Both the position numbers and the translations under genes were made by a program. A DNA stretch of 64,000 nt, from assembly GCA_030066985.1 (NCBI GenBank), contig JASJAN010000001.1:133976-197975 (forward strand), read 5' to 3'. This stretch comes from Desulfobacterales bacterium (GTDB lineage: Bacteria > Desulfobacterota > Desulfobacteria > Desulfobacterales > JAHEIW01). A model generated the notes under the pieces. It was not told where the DNA came from, did no database searches, and saw nothing but the letters and a program-made list of their open reading frames with translations. Of this stretch, positions 45,357-53,442 are shown in pieces (within the stretch, counting starts at the first letter, position 1; each line of letters starts with the position of its first letter).

Positions 45357-45542
45357 ATGAAAGCTACCATAATCCATTGCCCAAGATGTAAATTGCCACA
45401 ACAAAAAACACAAAGATGCCAATATTGTGGTTATATATTTTCTAAAAATACGCTGCACAAAAAAACAATCCGAAACAAGCTAAAAGATATCATCGGTGCG
45501 CTTCGCAAAAACCAATCTTATTCAGCTAAGAAGCCAAAATGA
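45357..45542 (+). CDS. Small double-CxxC (zinc-ribbon-like) protein
   Basis: About 61 residues from the ATG at 45357; the frame opens nine codons earlier. Two CxxC pairs lie 13 residues apart (HCPRCKLPQQ ... RCQYCGYIF), a typical treble-clef or zinc-ribbon knuckle. A strongly basic tail follows (KKTIRNKLKDIIGALRKNQSYSAKKPK). Such proteins may bind nucleic acid or partner proteins, and the function is unknown. It is low in GC like the PilZ gene before it, which suggests a shared origin different from the surroundings. Confidence 0.5.
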   Translation: MKATIIHCPRCKLPQQKTQRCQYCGYIFSKNTLHKKTIRNKLKDIIGALRKNQSYSAKKPK

Positions 45543-45693
45543 CAGATGACCGACGCAATATGTTGCCTGATACTTGGAACCTACCTAATAGAGGCTGATA
45601 GAAAACCTTTGACAGCTCAAATATCCACCAAGTCTTTGAAGGCCTCTAATCCCGTGATACTATTGACCTCTTGTAGCTCAGTGCGCTATCGGA

Positions 45694-46449
45694 TCAAGTA
45701 TTGTCTCGTTTAATTTTAAAACGCCAGGCACAATACCAATCATCCGGGTGCTTATCGGGCGGGCAGGCAATGCATTCGGTGGAGATGCGCTGATCGATGC
45801 TGCGCGCAAAATAGGTATATTCGACCATCCCGCCTGATTTGCAGGGATAATCATCCAGTCCTTTTCTCTTGCGTGCGTTTTGCACCCGGCATTCATTCAT
45901 CTGAAAAACAATACTGCCGTCATCTTCGTCGATAATGCTTTGTTCGTTGATGCGTGCATACACCCTGAAATTGAGCGCCTTTTTCAAACCATCCAGCCCG
46001 GGCGCCTCGGGCAGTTCCAGGAAATTTTTAATCGATTGGGCTTCGAACGGTGAAAAATGGGCCCAGCAGGTGTCGTTACAGCGCTTGGCATCATCCATAC
46101 CGCTGCTAAACTCCACTGCCTGAAACCAGACCCCGTCATTGGCCAGCCAGTTGACGGCCACCTGGTCCATCAGTTGCTGAAGCGAAGCTTTTGACATGTT
46201 CAGTAACGGCTCCGGCACACCGTCTTTCATTTCAAATCCGATAAATTTGGCCAGCCGACTTAGCTGAATGCCGATACTTCTTTCCGAGGCGGTCTTCAAG
46301 ATATCCAGCGCGCGCTCCATGCCCATCTGATGCCGCACTTCGGTGAACCACAGGGCATAATGAATCATAATGCGATGGAACATATCCATCACCAGTCGCG
46401 CGGTATCCTCCTGACTCAACTCATCGATGCTTCCCACATTTTCATTCAT
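45694..46449 (-). CDS. DUF6125-like cysteine-rich cytosolic protein
   Basis: 251 residues. The N-terminal half is helical (DTARLVMDMFHRIMIHYALWFTEVRHQMG). The C-terminal half carries conserved-looking Cys: NECRVQNARKRKGLDDYPCKSGG and ECIACPPDKHPDDWYCAWRF. The pattern matches DUF6125/amino-thiazoline-hydrolase-like proteins that I have seen beside acyl-CoA and HMG-CoA-lyase genes in deltaproteobacteria, but the family call is from memory. TAGGAGAA precedes the ATG. It is followed upstream by the type I repeat and the HMG-CoA-lyase-like gene on the same strand. Confidence 0.6.
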   Translation of the reverse strand: MNENVGSIDELSQEDTARLVMDMFHRIMIHYALWFTEVRHQMGMERALDILKTASERSIGIQLSRLAKFIGFEMKDGVPEPLLNMSKASLQQLMDQVAVNWLANDGVWFQAVEFSSGMDDAKRCNDTCWAHFSPFEAQSIKNFLELPEAPGLDGLKKALNFRVYARINEQSIIDEDDGSIVFQMNECRVQNARKRKGLDDYPCKSGGMVEYTYFARSIDQRISTECIACPPDKHPDDWYCAWRFKIKRDNT

Positions 46450-46492
46450 AGATGATTCTCCTACGGAGTGCGATAATTCAGAAATTTCTGTA

Positions 46493-46714
46493 GAAACGCT
46501 TGATTCAGATTAAACCTGAATCGAGCGATTGACGAGGTTGCCGCAGCTACACGGCAGATGGCGTTCCGCTATAGTGTACTATGCGGAACGCCATCTAACA
46601 CTGTAGATGCGGTAAGATCGGCAAGCCCGAAGGGTTTCAAATTTAAAAATCAAAAACGATAGAATTCCTTAAGAAAAATTTATCCTTTTTTAAATTTGAA
46701 ACGCTTGATTCAGA
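46493..46714 (-). repeat. Type I stop-codon-abutting structured element, copy C
   Basis: It starts at the stop codon of the HMG-CoA-lyase-like gene (minus strand). Terminal arms 46516-46527 and 46702-46713 pair at 11 of 12. Inner arms CCGCAGCTACA (46541-46551) / 46602-46612. The central 13-bp stem GATGGCGTTCCGC (46557-46569) / 46583-46595 carries the tip ATAGT-GT-ACTAT, and CCCGAAGGG is at 46626-46634. The order of helices, tip and CCC-GGG hairpin is that of copies A and B, but nearly all stem bases differ. A 17-bp direct repeat GAAACGCTTGATTCAGA occurs at both outer ends (46493-46509, 46698-46714). Confidence 0.7.
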
Positions 46715-47881
46715 CTATGGGCGGTATTGCTCCGGCAACACAGGCTCAGCATCCCATTCCGAGGGAAAAAGCTGACTGGGTGTTTCCCCTATTTTTTCTT
46801 TTAACTTCTTAAGACCCGGGCGGGCAAATTTGGGATGGCCTTCTACAAGGGTTCTACCATTGATGGCGGCCTCGCTGCGCAGACGATGGCCAACGGTGCG
46901 CTCCATCTGGCGCCCCAGCCATAATACCCGATCAACATTGTAGCCGTGTTCAATGCCCATCTCGTCGATCTGAACCAGCATATCCTCCAGGCAGGTCAGG
47001 CCGACAAAGCGGGGGTCTTCATAATAGTACTCACCGGTCCCCGGCACCGGGCAGTCATCCAGGAAATTGGCCGGCTGTCCGCCCATGCCGCCCAGGGTGG
47101 CTTCAAAATGGGTGATGCCAGCCTGCAGGGTTGCCAGAATCGAAGCCGAGGCCACCCGTTTGGTCTCATGAAAATGGGCGATATGCAGCGAGGTATCCGG
47201 TATTTGATCCAGGATCATTGAAAAATAGCGATAGACATCCGGGGCTGATGCGCTGCCGTCGTGGTCGGCATGCTCGATGTCAGAGGCACCAATTTCCAGC
47301 CAGCGTTTGGTGAAATCGACGGCATCCTGAAGCTCGGTGGCACCGGCGATCGGGCTGCCCCAGATGGTGCTGACCGTACCGCACATTTTTAAACCGGCAT
47401 CGGTGCATTTTTTGATACAGCGCTCTGCTTCTTTCCAGTACTCGGGCAGCGTTGTCCCCGAATTGGCGAAATGATGCTCTTCTTCGGTTGAAACCATCAT
47501 CAAGCAGCGATCCGGACCGAGCCCTTTTTCCTTGAGCCGGATGGCCCGATCAACCGAACCTTCGCGAATCGTGACCGCCGTAATGGTGAGGTCGTCATAG
47601 TTGATCCCTTTTTTGGCACAGCGGTTTTTGAAGCGGTCGCTGCGCAGATGGGCCAACACCTCTTCGGCATCGCTAAATTGCGGCATCAGATAAGGATTGC
47701 CCAGATTGGTCACCTCGATGTTGCGGCAGCCAGCAAAAATGAGCTCTTCGGCATAAAATATTTTTGCCCGGGTGGAGATAAATTGCTCCAGATGTTGAAA
47801 CCCGTCTCTGACGGTAATATCGCCAACGGTTACCTTTTTGGGCATTCTCGGAAAAATTTTCCAGTAATCATATTCAGTCAT
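46715..47881 (-). CDS. HMG-CoA lyase-like / DRE-TIM metallolyase family protein
   Basis: 388 residues, a HMGL-like TIM barrel. The active-site stretch TVGDITVRDGFQHLEQF gives the RDGxQ motif. IEVTNLGNPYLMPQF, HIAHFHETKRVASASILATLQAGITHFEATLGGMGGQPANF provides the metal His-x-His region and the GGMGG-QP motif near the family's G-loop. The HMG-CoA-lyase catalytic-loop Cys is not obvious. Family members cleave or condense acyl-CoAs or 2-oxo acids with a divalent metal. AAGGAGGG precedes the ATG. It neighbours a crotonase and divergent thiolase, pointing to ketone-body or leucine-type acyl-CoA metabolism. The precise substrate is uncertain. Confidence 0.82.
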   Translation of the reverse strand: MTEYDYWKIFPRMPKKVTVGDITVRDGFQHLEQFISTRAKIFYAEELIFAGCRNIEVTNLGNPYLMPQFSDAEEVLAHLRSDRFKNRCAKKGINYDDLTITAVTIREGSVDRAIRLKEKGLGPDRCLMMVSTEEEHHFANSGTTLPEYWKEAERCIKKCTDAGLKMCGTVSTIWGSPIAGATELQDAVDFTKRWLEIGASDIEHADHDGSASAPDVYRYFSMILDQIPDTSLHIAHFHETKRVASASILATLQAGITHFEATLGGMGGQPANFLDDCPVPGTGEYYYEDPRFVGLTCLEDMLVQIDEMGIEHGYNVDRVLWLGRQMERTVGHRLRSEAAINGRTLVEGHPKFARPGLKKLKEKIGETPSQLFPSEWDAEPVLPEQYRP

Positions 47882-47975
47882 TTTGTTTTCTTCCCTCCTT
47901 ATGATGAGTTTACGATCAAAAATGGCTTAGTTAATAATGTAATTGTCTCCTGAATTTTAGATAAAATTTAGGAGA

Positions 47976-48758
47976 TTATTCGCCTATGTAGTTTGGTTTG
48001 CGTTTTTCTTTAAACGCCGCCAGCCCTTCGAGTCGATCCTTGGTCGGGATGCAGACCCAGTAGGCATTGGATTCAATGGCAAGACCGGTGTGGATGTCGG
48101 TTTCCAACCCGCGATTGATGGCGTACTTGGCCTGTTCGATGGCCACCGGCCCGGCTTCACAGATCATGGCAGCCATTTTCTTGCATTCGTCGAGCAAGTC
48201 TTTCTGATCACAGACTTTGTTGACCAGACCGATCTTGAGCGCTTCCTCGGCGCTGATGCGCTGTCCAGTAAAAATGAGCTCCTTGGCTTTACCACGACCC
48301 ACCAGCCGTGGCAGTCGCTGGGTACCACCAGCACCAGGAATGATCGCCAACCGCGTTTCTGTCAAACCCATGGTGGCATTGGTGGCGGCAATGCGGATAT
48401 CACAGGCCAAAGACAGCTCGGTCCCGCCACCCAGCGCGATACCGTTGACAGCCGCAATCACCGGCTTGTTGAGCTCCTCAATGGAAGTGAACAGATTGCG
48501 GATGGTGAAAATATATTCCCTTACCTTCTCCGGCGGCAATGTGGCCCGCTCTTTAAGATCAGCACCCGCACAAAAGGCCTTCTCACCGGCTGCGGTAATA
48601 ATCACCACACGCACATCCCGCTGAAACCGCAACGCATCGATCTGATCTTTCAACGCATGCAGCAACGGAAAATTTAATGAATTCATGACCTCCGGGCGGT
48701 TTAAGGTCAATGTAACGATATTCTCTTCCCGTTCAACCGCTAAAACATTTTCACTCAT
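47976..48758 (-). CDS. Enoyl-CoA hydratase/isomerase (crotonase)
   Basis: 260 residues, full crotonase length. Oxyanion-hole segments are AFCAGADLKERA (~60) and GIALGGGTELSLACDIRIAA (~105). TRLAIIPGAGGTQRLPRLVGRGKAKELIFTGQ contains the region of the two catalytic glutamates, with the first expected in GGTELSL and the second near TRLAIIPGAGG. It hydrates 2-enoyl-CoA in beta-oxidation. GGGAGG lies just ahead of the ATG. It is transcribed away from the thiolase-dehydrogenase genes, sharing the operator-bearing gap. Confidence 0.92.
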   Translation of the reverse strand: MSENVLAVEREENIVTLTLNRPEVMNSLNFPLLHALKDQIDALRFQRDVRVVIITAAGEKAFCAGADLKERATLPPEKVREYIFTIRNLFTSIEELNKPVIAAVNGIALGGGTELSLACDIRIAATNATMGLTETRLAIIPGAGGTQRLPRLVGRGKAKELIFTGQRISAEEALKIGLVNKVCDQKDLLDECKKMAAMICEAGPVAIEQAKYAINRGLETDIHTGLAIESNAYWVCIPTKDRLEGLAAFKEKRKPNYIGE

Positions 48759-48868
48759 ACATGTCCTCCCACATCAAAAAAGCATCATTAAAGGATAGAT
48801 CTTATATCGACCCCAAATTAAGAGGTTAAATATTTAAATTTAACAATAATATTAGCATATTATCAATA

Positions 48869-48888
48869 TTGAGCGAGCGCTCGGTCAA
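48869..48888. promoter_or_regulatory. TetR-type operator candidate 1
   Basis: The 20-bp palindrome TTGAGCGAGCGCTCGGTCAA has one mismatched pair. It lies ~110 bases upstream of the crotonase start in the divergent gap. TetR regulators of acyl-CoA metabolism often bind such sites with GCGC centres. No regulator is encoded beside it. Confidence 0.65.
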
Positions 48889-49020
48889 TTATTCATTAGT
48901 AATGGAACTGTACCCATTTGTCAATAGGAATATTGCCCAGATGCAATTAGAGATCAAAAAGCAATTATTTCATAATATTTCAATTAGATAAATAATATGC
49001 GCACCTGTAGATTGAAAAAC

Positions 49021-49068
49021 TTGACAAGCCAAATCGAGACATGCTATCCATCGAACGAGCGCTCGTTC
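49021..49068 (+). promoter_or_regulatory. Promoter with overlapping TetR-type operator 2 upstream of thiolase
   Basis: TTGACA at 49021-49026 and a TGCTAT box at 49042-49047 make a weak sigma70-like promoter. The perfect 16-bp palindrome GAACGAGCGCTCGTTC is at 49053-49068, right at the expected transcription start. It shares the core CGAGCGCTCG with the palindrome at 48869-48888. A repressor here would block the thiolase operon when no inducing acyl-CoA is present. Confidence 0.6.
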
Positions 49069-49191
49069 AGTTTGCATTTGAAGCTTGCTTTCATCTGCTA
49101 TGCCGTATAGGAAAAAGTGAAAGATACTGAACCATTTTTGACATAGCAGTCATCCGAATTTAATTCCCATTTTCAGTAAGGAGTATTAAAC

Positions 49192-50367
49192 ATGAATGAG
49201 GCAGTCATAGTTAGTGCCGTGCGGACCCCGTTGGGCAATTTTAACGGCTCCCTGGCCAATATCGGTGCCACTCGGTTGGGGGCCATGGTAATTCAAGAAG
49301 CCATCAACAGGGCCGGCATTCAGAAAAATGACGTCGATGAAGCTATTATGGGGATGGTGCTGCCCTGCGGCTATGGGCAGAATCCAGCCAAGCAGGCTGC
49401 CGTCAAGGCGGAATTGCCCTGGGAAACCGAGTGTTTCACCATCAACAAAGTTTGCGGCTCGGGGCTAAAATCTGTCATGCTGGCCGCCCAGGCCATTCAG
49501 ACCGGTGACGCGGATATCGTTGTGGCCGGGGGCATGGAAAATATGAGTATGGCCCCCTATTTTCTGGAAAAAGCCCGCTTTGGTTATCGCATGGGCACCG
49601 GGAAGCTGCAGGACCATATGGTGCACGACGGTTTATGGGATATCGTCAATGATTTTCATATGGGCATTTCTAATGATCTGTGTTCGGAAAAATATGATGT
49701 CAGCCGAGAAGATCAGGATCGTTATGCCGCTGAATCGTATCGCCGAACTTTAGAAGCCATCAGCTCCGGAAAATTTAAAGACGAGATCATGCCGGTGGCG
49801 ATTCCCCAGCGCAAGGGGGACCCGGTGCTGTTCGAACAGGATGAATGCCCGCGGGAGACGAATTATGAAATTCTGGCCAAGATGTCGCCGGCCTTTCAAA
49901 AAAACGGCTGGGCCACCGCCGGTAATGCCTCCATCATCAGTGACGGCGCTGCCGCCGTGGTCGTGATGTCCCGGGAAAAAGCCAATGAATTGGGCTGCGA
50001 CGTTATGGCCACCATCGGCGCCCAGGCATCTGCCGGGCTGGAAATGAAGTATGTTCTGGTGGCGCCTATTTTGGCCATCCCCAAGGTCTTGAAAAAAGAA
50101 GGCATATCCCAGGACGCGATTGATTTGTTCGAAGTTAATGAAGCTTTCAGTGGATCCACGGTGGCCGTTTTAAAAGAACTCAATCTGGATGCGGCAAAGG
50201 TCAATGTCAATGGCGGTAGTGTGGCCCTGGGCCATCCCATTGGTGCCAGCGGCTGCCGGGTCCTGGTCACCCTTTTGTATGAAATGATCAAACAGAATAA
50301 AAAAACCGGTCTGGCCACCTTGTGCTTAGGAGGCGGTGAAGCCGTAGCGATGATTGTCAAAAGGTAA
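49192..50367 (+). CDS. Acetyl-CoA acetyltransferase (thiolase)
   Basis: 391 residues. The nucleophile is Cys88 ([12 protein letters not shown]). The His motif [18 protein letters not shown] (~345) and the second catalytic Cys in [14 protein letters not shown] (~378) complete a full biosynthetic- or degradative-type thiolase. It condenses two acetyl-CoA or cleaves 3-ketoacyl-CoA. AAGGAG lies eight bases upstream of the ATG. It is the first gene of the plus-strand acyl-CoA set, with a hydroxyacyl-CoA dehydrogenase next. Confidence 0.95.
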   Translation: MNEAVIVSAVRTPLGNFNGSLANIGATRLGAMVIQEAINRAGIQKNDVDEAIMGMVLPCGYGQNPAKQAAVKAELPWETECFTINKVCGSGLKSVMLAAQAIQTGDADIVVAGGMENMSMAPYFLEKARFGYRMGTGKLQDHMVHDGLWDIVNDFHMGISNDLCSEKYDVSREDQDRYAAESYRRTLEAISSGKFKDEIMPVAIPQRKGDPVLFEQDECPRETNYEILAKMSPAFQKNGWATAGNASIISDGAAAVVVMSREKANELGCDVMATIGAQASAGLEMKYVLVAPILAIPKVLKKEGISQDAIDLFEVNEAFSGSTVAVLKELNLDAAKVNVNGGSVALGHPIGASGCRVLVTLLYEMIKQNKKTGLATLCLGGGEAVAMIVKR

Positions 50368-50370
50368 TGA

Positions 50371-50450
50371 AGTTTTCAGGTTTTCCGCCGCAGGCGGATT
50401 CAGGTGTCAGCACTTCTAATTGACCCTGACACCCGAAACCTTTTGAATAT
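50371..50450. repeat. GACACC word-repeat hairpin with TCCGCCGCAGGCGGA palindrome
   Basis: It begins about four bases after the thiolase stop. TTTTCAGGTTTTCC, the palindrome at 50384-50398, and TTCAGGTGTCAGC face CCTGACACCCGAAACC (about 50426-50441). The same words occur at 36366-36496 and 37795-37966. Confidence 0.65.
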
Positions 50451-50501
50451 TAATAGCTGGAATCTATGATTCAAGACGAGAAGAATGAAGAGGTGAAAAA
50501 G

Positions 50502-51353
50502 ATGGAGATTAAGACATTTGGTATAATCGGTGCCGGTCAGATGGGCGGCGGAATCGCCCAGGTTGCGGCGATGAGTGGTCTGGATGTCATCATGAATGAC
50601 ATCAAAACAGAATTTGTAGAAAAAGGCTTTGAAAGCATTTCCAAAATTTTGAGCCGCAGCGTTGATAAAGGCAAAATGTCAGAAGACGACAAAAGTGCGA
50701 TTTTAGGCCGCATCAAAACCAGCGTGAGTTTAGCGGATATGGCATCGGCCGACTATGTGGTCGAGGCTGCCACAGAAAATGAAGAAATAAAATATCAGCT
50801 CTTTAAGGATCTGGATGAAATCTGCAACGATGCTGTGATATTGGCCACAAATACGTCATCTATTCCGATCGGTCGCATCGCTGCCCAAACCCAGCGGCCC
50901 GAGAAAGTGATCGGCATGCATTTTATGAACCCGGTGCCCATTATGAAGCTGGTGGAAGTCATCCCCGGCATTGCCACATCGGATGAAACCCTGCAGGTCA
51001 CCTGGGAACTGGCTGAAAAATTCGGCAAAACACCGGCGAAAGCAAATGACTTCCCTGGGTTTATCGCCAATCGCATATTGCTGCCGATGATCAATGAAGC
51101 GGTTTATTGCCTCTACCACGGCGTCGGTAACCGTGAAGATATTGATACGGTCATGAAACTGGGAATGAACCATCCCATGGGTCCGCTGGCCCTGGCAGAT
51201 TTAATCGGTCTGGATACCTGTCTGGCCATTATGGAAACCCTTTATGACGGGTTCAAAGATTCAAAATATCGCCCCTGCCCGCTGCTGCGCAAATATGTCG
51301 AAGCCGGCTGGTTGGGGAGAAAAACAGGTAAAGGCTTTTTCGAATATAAATAA
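50502..51353 (+). CDS. 3-hydroxyacyl-CoA (3-hydroxybutyryl-CoA) dehydrogenase
   Basis: About 283 residues from the ATG at 50502, which has GAGGTG six bases upstream; an ATG 12 codons earlier is possible. The NAD-binding Rossmann motif is FGIIGAGQMGGGIAQ. Catalytic His is in GMHFMNPVPIMKLVEVI, with partner Glu in VEVI. DFPGFIANRILLPMINEAV and NHPMGPLALADLIGLDTCL complete a short (single-dimer) dehydrogenase. It oxidises 3-hydroxyacyl-CoA to the ketoacyl-CoA for the adjacent thiolase. Confidence 0.95.
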   Translation: MEIKTFGIIGAGQMGGGIAQVAAMSGLDVIMNDIKTEFVEKGFESISKILSRSVDKGKMSEDDKSAILGRIKTSVSLADMASADYVVEAATENEEIKYQLFKDLDEICNDAVILATNTSSIPIGRIAAQTQRPEKVIGMHFMNPVPIMKLVEVIPGIATSDETLQVTWELAEKFGKTPAKANDFPGFIANRILLPMINEAVYCLYHGVGNREDIDTVMKLGMNHPMGPLALADLIGLDTCLAIMETLYDGFKDSKYRPCPLLRKYVEAGWLGRKTGKGFFEYK

Positions 51354-51355
51354 TC

Positions 51356-51463
51356 CCGGTTTGCCCGTAGGCCCGTTGAGCCCGTTTGCCGGTCATTGTA
51401 AACTGTGAGTAATGATGACAACCGGCCAACGGGACAACCGGTCAACCGGCTAACCGACTGGGA
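51356..51463. repeat. GCCCGTTGAGCCCG / CAACCGG word-repeat hairpin
   Basis: It begins two bases after the dehydrogenase stop. Left arm 51358-51395 (CCGGTTTGCCCGTAGGCCCG words) pairs at most positions with right arm 51422-51459 (CAACCGGCCAACGGG words), with an AT-rich middle. The GCCCGTAAGCCCGTTGCCGG stretch at 5374-5393 belongs to the same word set. Confidence 0.7.
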
Positions 51464-51469
51464 GGGAAG

Positions 51470-52021
51470 ATGCCGCGAAGAAAGGTTAAAAAACGCATCC
51501 CTATCGGCCAAAAAATCAAAAAGGCCCGCACAGGGAAAAAAATGAAGCTTGAGCAGCTGGCAAATGAAACCGGCTTTTCCACCGATTACCTGAAAGAAAT
51601 TGAAGCTGGCAAGTCCATTCCCCCGGTGGGCGCCCTGCTGCAAATTTCCAGAGCACTGGAAATCGACTCAGGAGCTCTGCTCAAAGAGCCGGAGTCAAAG
51701 CTTGAAAGTCGCATCAAGGCACACACCAAGCGAACCAAAAATTACGCTTACACGACGCTGACACCCGGAGCTGAAAATAAACACCTGAAGGCGTTTTTGG
51801 TCACCGTTGAACCCAAACAAGACCATAAGGGCGTCGGTTACCATCACGAAGGTGAAGAGTTTGTCTATGTCCTGACGGGTAAAATCGAGGTTATTGTGGG
51901 AGAGCACGTCAACGTATTGAGTAATGGCGATTCGCTGCATTTCAACTCCGGTATTCGTCACAAGATGACAAACGTCAGCGAAGAGTCGGCTGAGTTGTTG
52001 GTTGTAATTTATTCACCTTAA
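51470..52021 (+). CDS. XRE-cupin transcriptional regulator
   Basis: 183 residues. The N-terminal lambda-type helix-turn-helix is IGQKIKKARTGKKMKLEQLANETGFSTDYLKEIEAGKSIPPVGALLQISRALE (~11-65). The C-terminal cupin barrel has YHHEGEEFVYVLTGKIEVIVG and GDSLHFNSGIRHKMTN with metal-ligand-type His and Glu. These regulators typically sense a small metabolite (amino acid, polyamine or CoA-derived) and control adjacent genes, here plausibly the acyl-CoA dehydrogenase and M20 peptidase that follow. GGGAGGG is upstream of the ATG. Confidence 0.9.
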   Translation: MPRRKVKKRIPIGQKIKKARTGKKMKLEQLANETGFSTDYLKEIEAGKSIPPVGALLQISRALEIDSGALLKEPESKLESRIKAHTKRTKNYAYTTLTPGAENKHLKAFLVTVEPKQDHKGVGYHHEGEEFVYVLTGKIEVIVGEHVNVLSNGDSLHFNSGIRHKMTNVSEESAELLVVIYSP

Positions 52022-52140
52022 CTGGCTGCTGGTCTTTGGCAGCTGGCTTCTGGATCGCGGCTTTATGAGAAAGCTATCGTTTTATTCACAGGATCTGGTC
52101 GGTGCCAGCAGCGTGCAGCCGGTGACCGGCAGCTAACAAG
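52022..52140. repeat. CTGGCTGCTGG word-repeat hairpin
   Basis: It begins at the regulator's stop codon. ACTGGCTGCTGGTCTTTGGC and AGCTGGCTTCTGG (52022-52054) face GTGCCAGCAGCG, TGCAGCCGG and TGACCGGCAGC (52105-52136). Pairing is imperfect. No gene is present. Confidence 0.6.
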
Positions 52141-52150
52141 GAATTAAAAC

Positions 52151-53305
52151 ATGTCTTTCAAGTTAACCGAAGAACAACTCATGGTTCAGTCGATGGTTCG
52201 GGATCTGGCCAGAGCTGTATTTGCGCCCAAGGCCATGGAGCGGGATAAGACCAAAGAATTTCCGGGCGACAACTTAAAAAAACTGGGCGAGCTGGGGTTG
52301 ATGGGCATGATGGTACCCCCCGAATATAACGGCTCCGGCGCCGATTCGGTGAGTTATGTCCTGGCACTTTCGGAAGTGGCTTACGCCTGTGCATCGACTG
52401 CCGTGGTCATGTCAGTCCATAACTCCATTGTCTGTGAAAGCATCCTACGCTATGGCAGCGAAGAGCAAAAAAAGAACTATCTTACCCGACTGGCAACCGG
52501 CGACATCATCGGGGCCTTTGCCCTGACCGAACCCAATGCAGGCTCAGATCCGGCCCGGCAAACCACCAAAGCCGAATTTGATGGTGACAGCTACATCCTT
52601 AACGGCACCAAGCGATTTACCACCACCGGCAAAAATGCAGGCCTTATTATCGTCACCGCCAAAACCGATGAGAGCAAACGCCATCGTGGAATCAGTGCCT
52701 TTTTAGTTGAACAGGGCACGCCGGGATTAACGGTCGGTGCGCTTGAAGACAAAATGGGGCTGCGCGCCTCCGATACCACTGATCTTATTTTTGAGGATTG
52801 CCGCATCCCGGCCGAAAACCGATTGGGCAACGACGGCGATGGCTTTTTAATCGCCATGACGGGCCTCGATGGCGGCCGTATTGGGATTGCGGCCCAATCG
52901 GTGGGCGTGGCCCAGGCGGCCTTTGACGCCGCCGTTCAGTATGCCCAGGAAAGGGAACAGTTTGGCCAGGCCATATCCAAATTCCAGGGGCTGCGCTGGA
53001 TGATTGCCGATATGGCGACGGAAATCGAAGCGGCCCGGCTGATGACCTTTGCGGCTGCCGAAATGAAAGATCGCGGGGAAAATTACACGGCCCAGGCCTC
53101 AATGGCCAAGCTGTTTGCTTCCGAAATGGTCAACCGCACCACCGCCAAAGCCCTGCAAATGCACGGTGGCTACGGTTTTACCAAAGAATATCCGGTCGAG
53201 CGCTTTTACCGCGATGCCCGCGTATTCACCATCTATGAAGGCACTTCCGAAATTCAGCGGGTGGTGATTTCCAATCATGTGCTTAAAGACAAGCGCAAAC
53301 CTTAA
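52151..53305 (+). CDS. Acyl-CoA dehydrogenase
   Basis: 384 residues, full length for the family. FALTEPNAGSDPARQTT, YILNGTKRFTTTG, EREQFGQAISKFQGLRWMIADMATEIEAARL and the C-terminal MHGGYGFTKEYPVERFYRDARVFTIYEGTSEIQRVVI are the FAD and catalytic segments. Glu in IYEGTSEIQ is the expected base. It oxidises a short- or branched-chain acyl-CoA to the enoyl-CoA with electron transfer flavoprotein as partner. AAGGAA precedes the ATG. The cluster's thiolase, dehydrogenase and divergent crotonase complete a beta-oxidation round. Confidence 0.95.
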   Translation: MSFKLTEEQLMVQSMVRDLARAVFAPKAMERDKTKEFPGDNLKKLGELGLMGMMVPPEYNGSGADSVSYVLALSEVAYACASTAVVMSVHNSIVCESILRYGSEEQKKNYLTRLATGDIIGAFALTEPNAGSDPARQTTKAEFDGDSYILNGTKRFTTTGKNAGLIIVTAKTDESKRHRGISAFLVEQGTPGLTVGALEDKMGLRASDTTDLIFEDCRIPAENRLGNDGDGFLIAMTGLDGGRIGIAAQSVGVAQAAFDAAVQYAQEREQFGQAISKFQGLRWMIADMATEIEAARLMTFAAAEMKDRGENYTAQASMAKLFASEMVNRTTAKALQMHGGYGFTKEYPVERFYRDARVFTIYEGTSEIQRVVISNHVLKDKRKP

Positions 53306-53316
53306 AACTGGATTCA

Positions 53317-53340
53317 AAACCCTCATCTTTTGTCCGATGG
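53317..53340. repeat. Solo copy of the type II outer-arm sequence
   Basis: Starting 11 bases after the dehydrogenase stop codon, 22 bases are identical to the outer right arm of the element at 57577-57732 (reading AAACCCTCATCTTTTG and on to TCCGAT, opposite strand). The following GATGGCTG resembles copy D at 39445-39451. No matching second arm is found before the next gene. Confidence 0.6.
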
Positions 53341-53442
53341 CTGTATTATTTTAAATCGAACCGGTTTGAGAATTCCGGTGTGGTTTCAGTGTCAGTGCCA
53401 TATTAACATCTTTATTGATCCCTCAAAAAGAAAGAGAATCCA

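Noticed and set aside
45668-45705. tRNA-like D-arm sequence (TTGTAGCTCAGTGCGC)
   Set aside because: No acceptor stem, anticodon arm or T-arm follows; it runs straight into the end of the gene at 45694.
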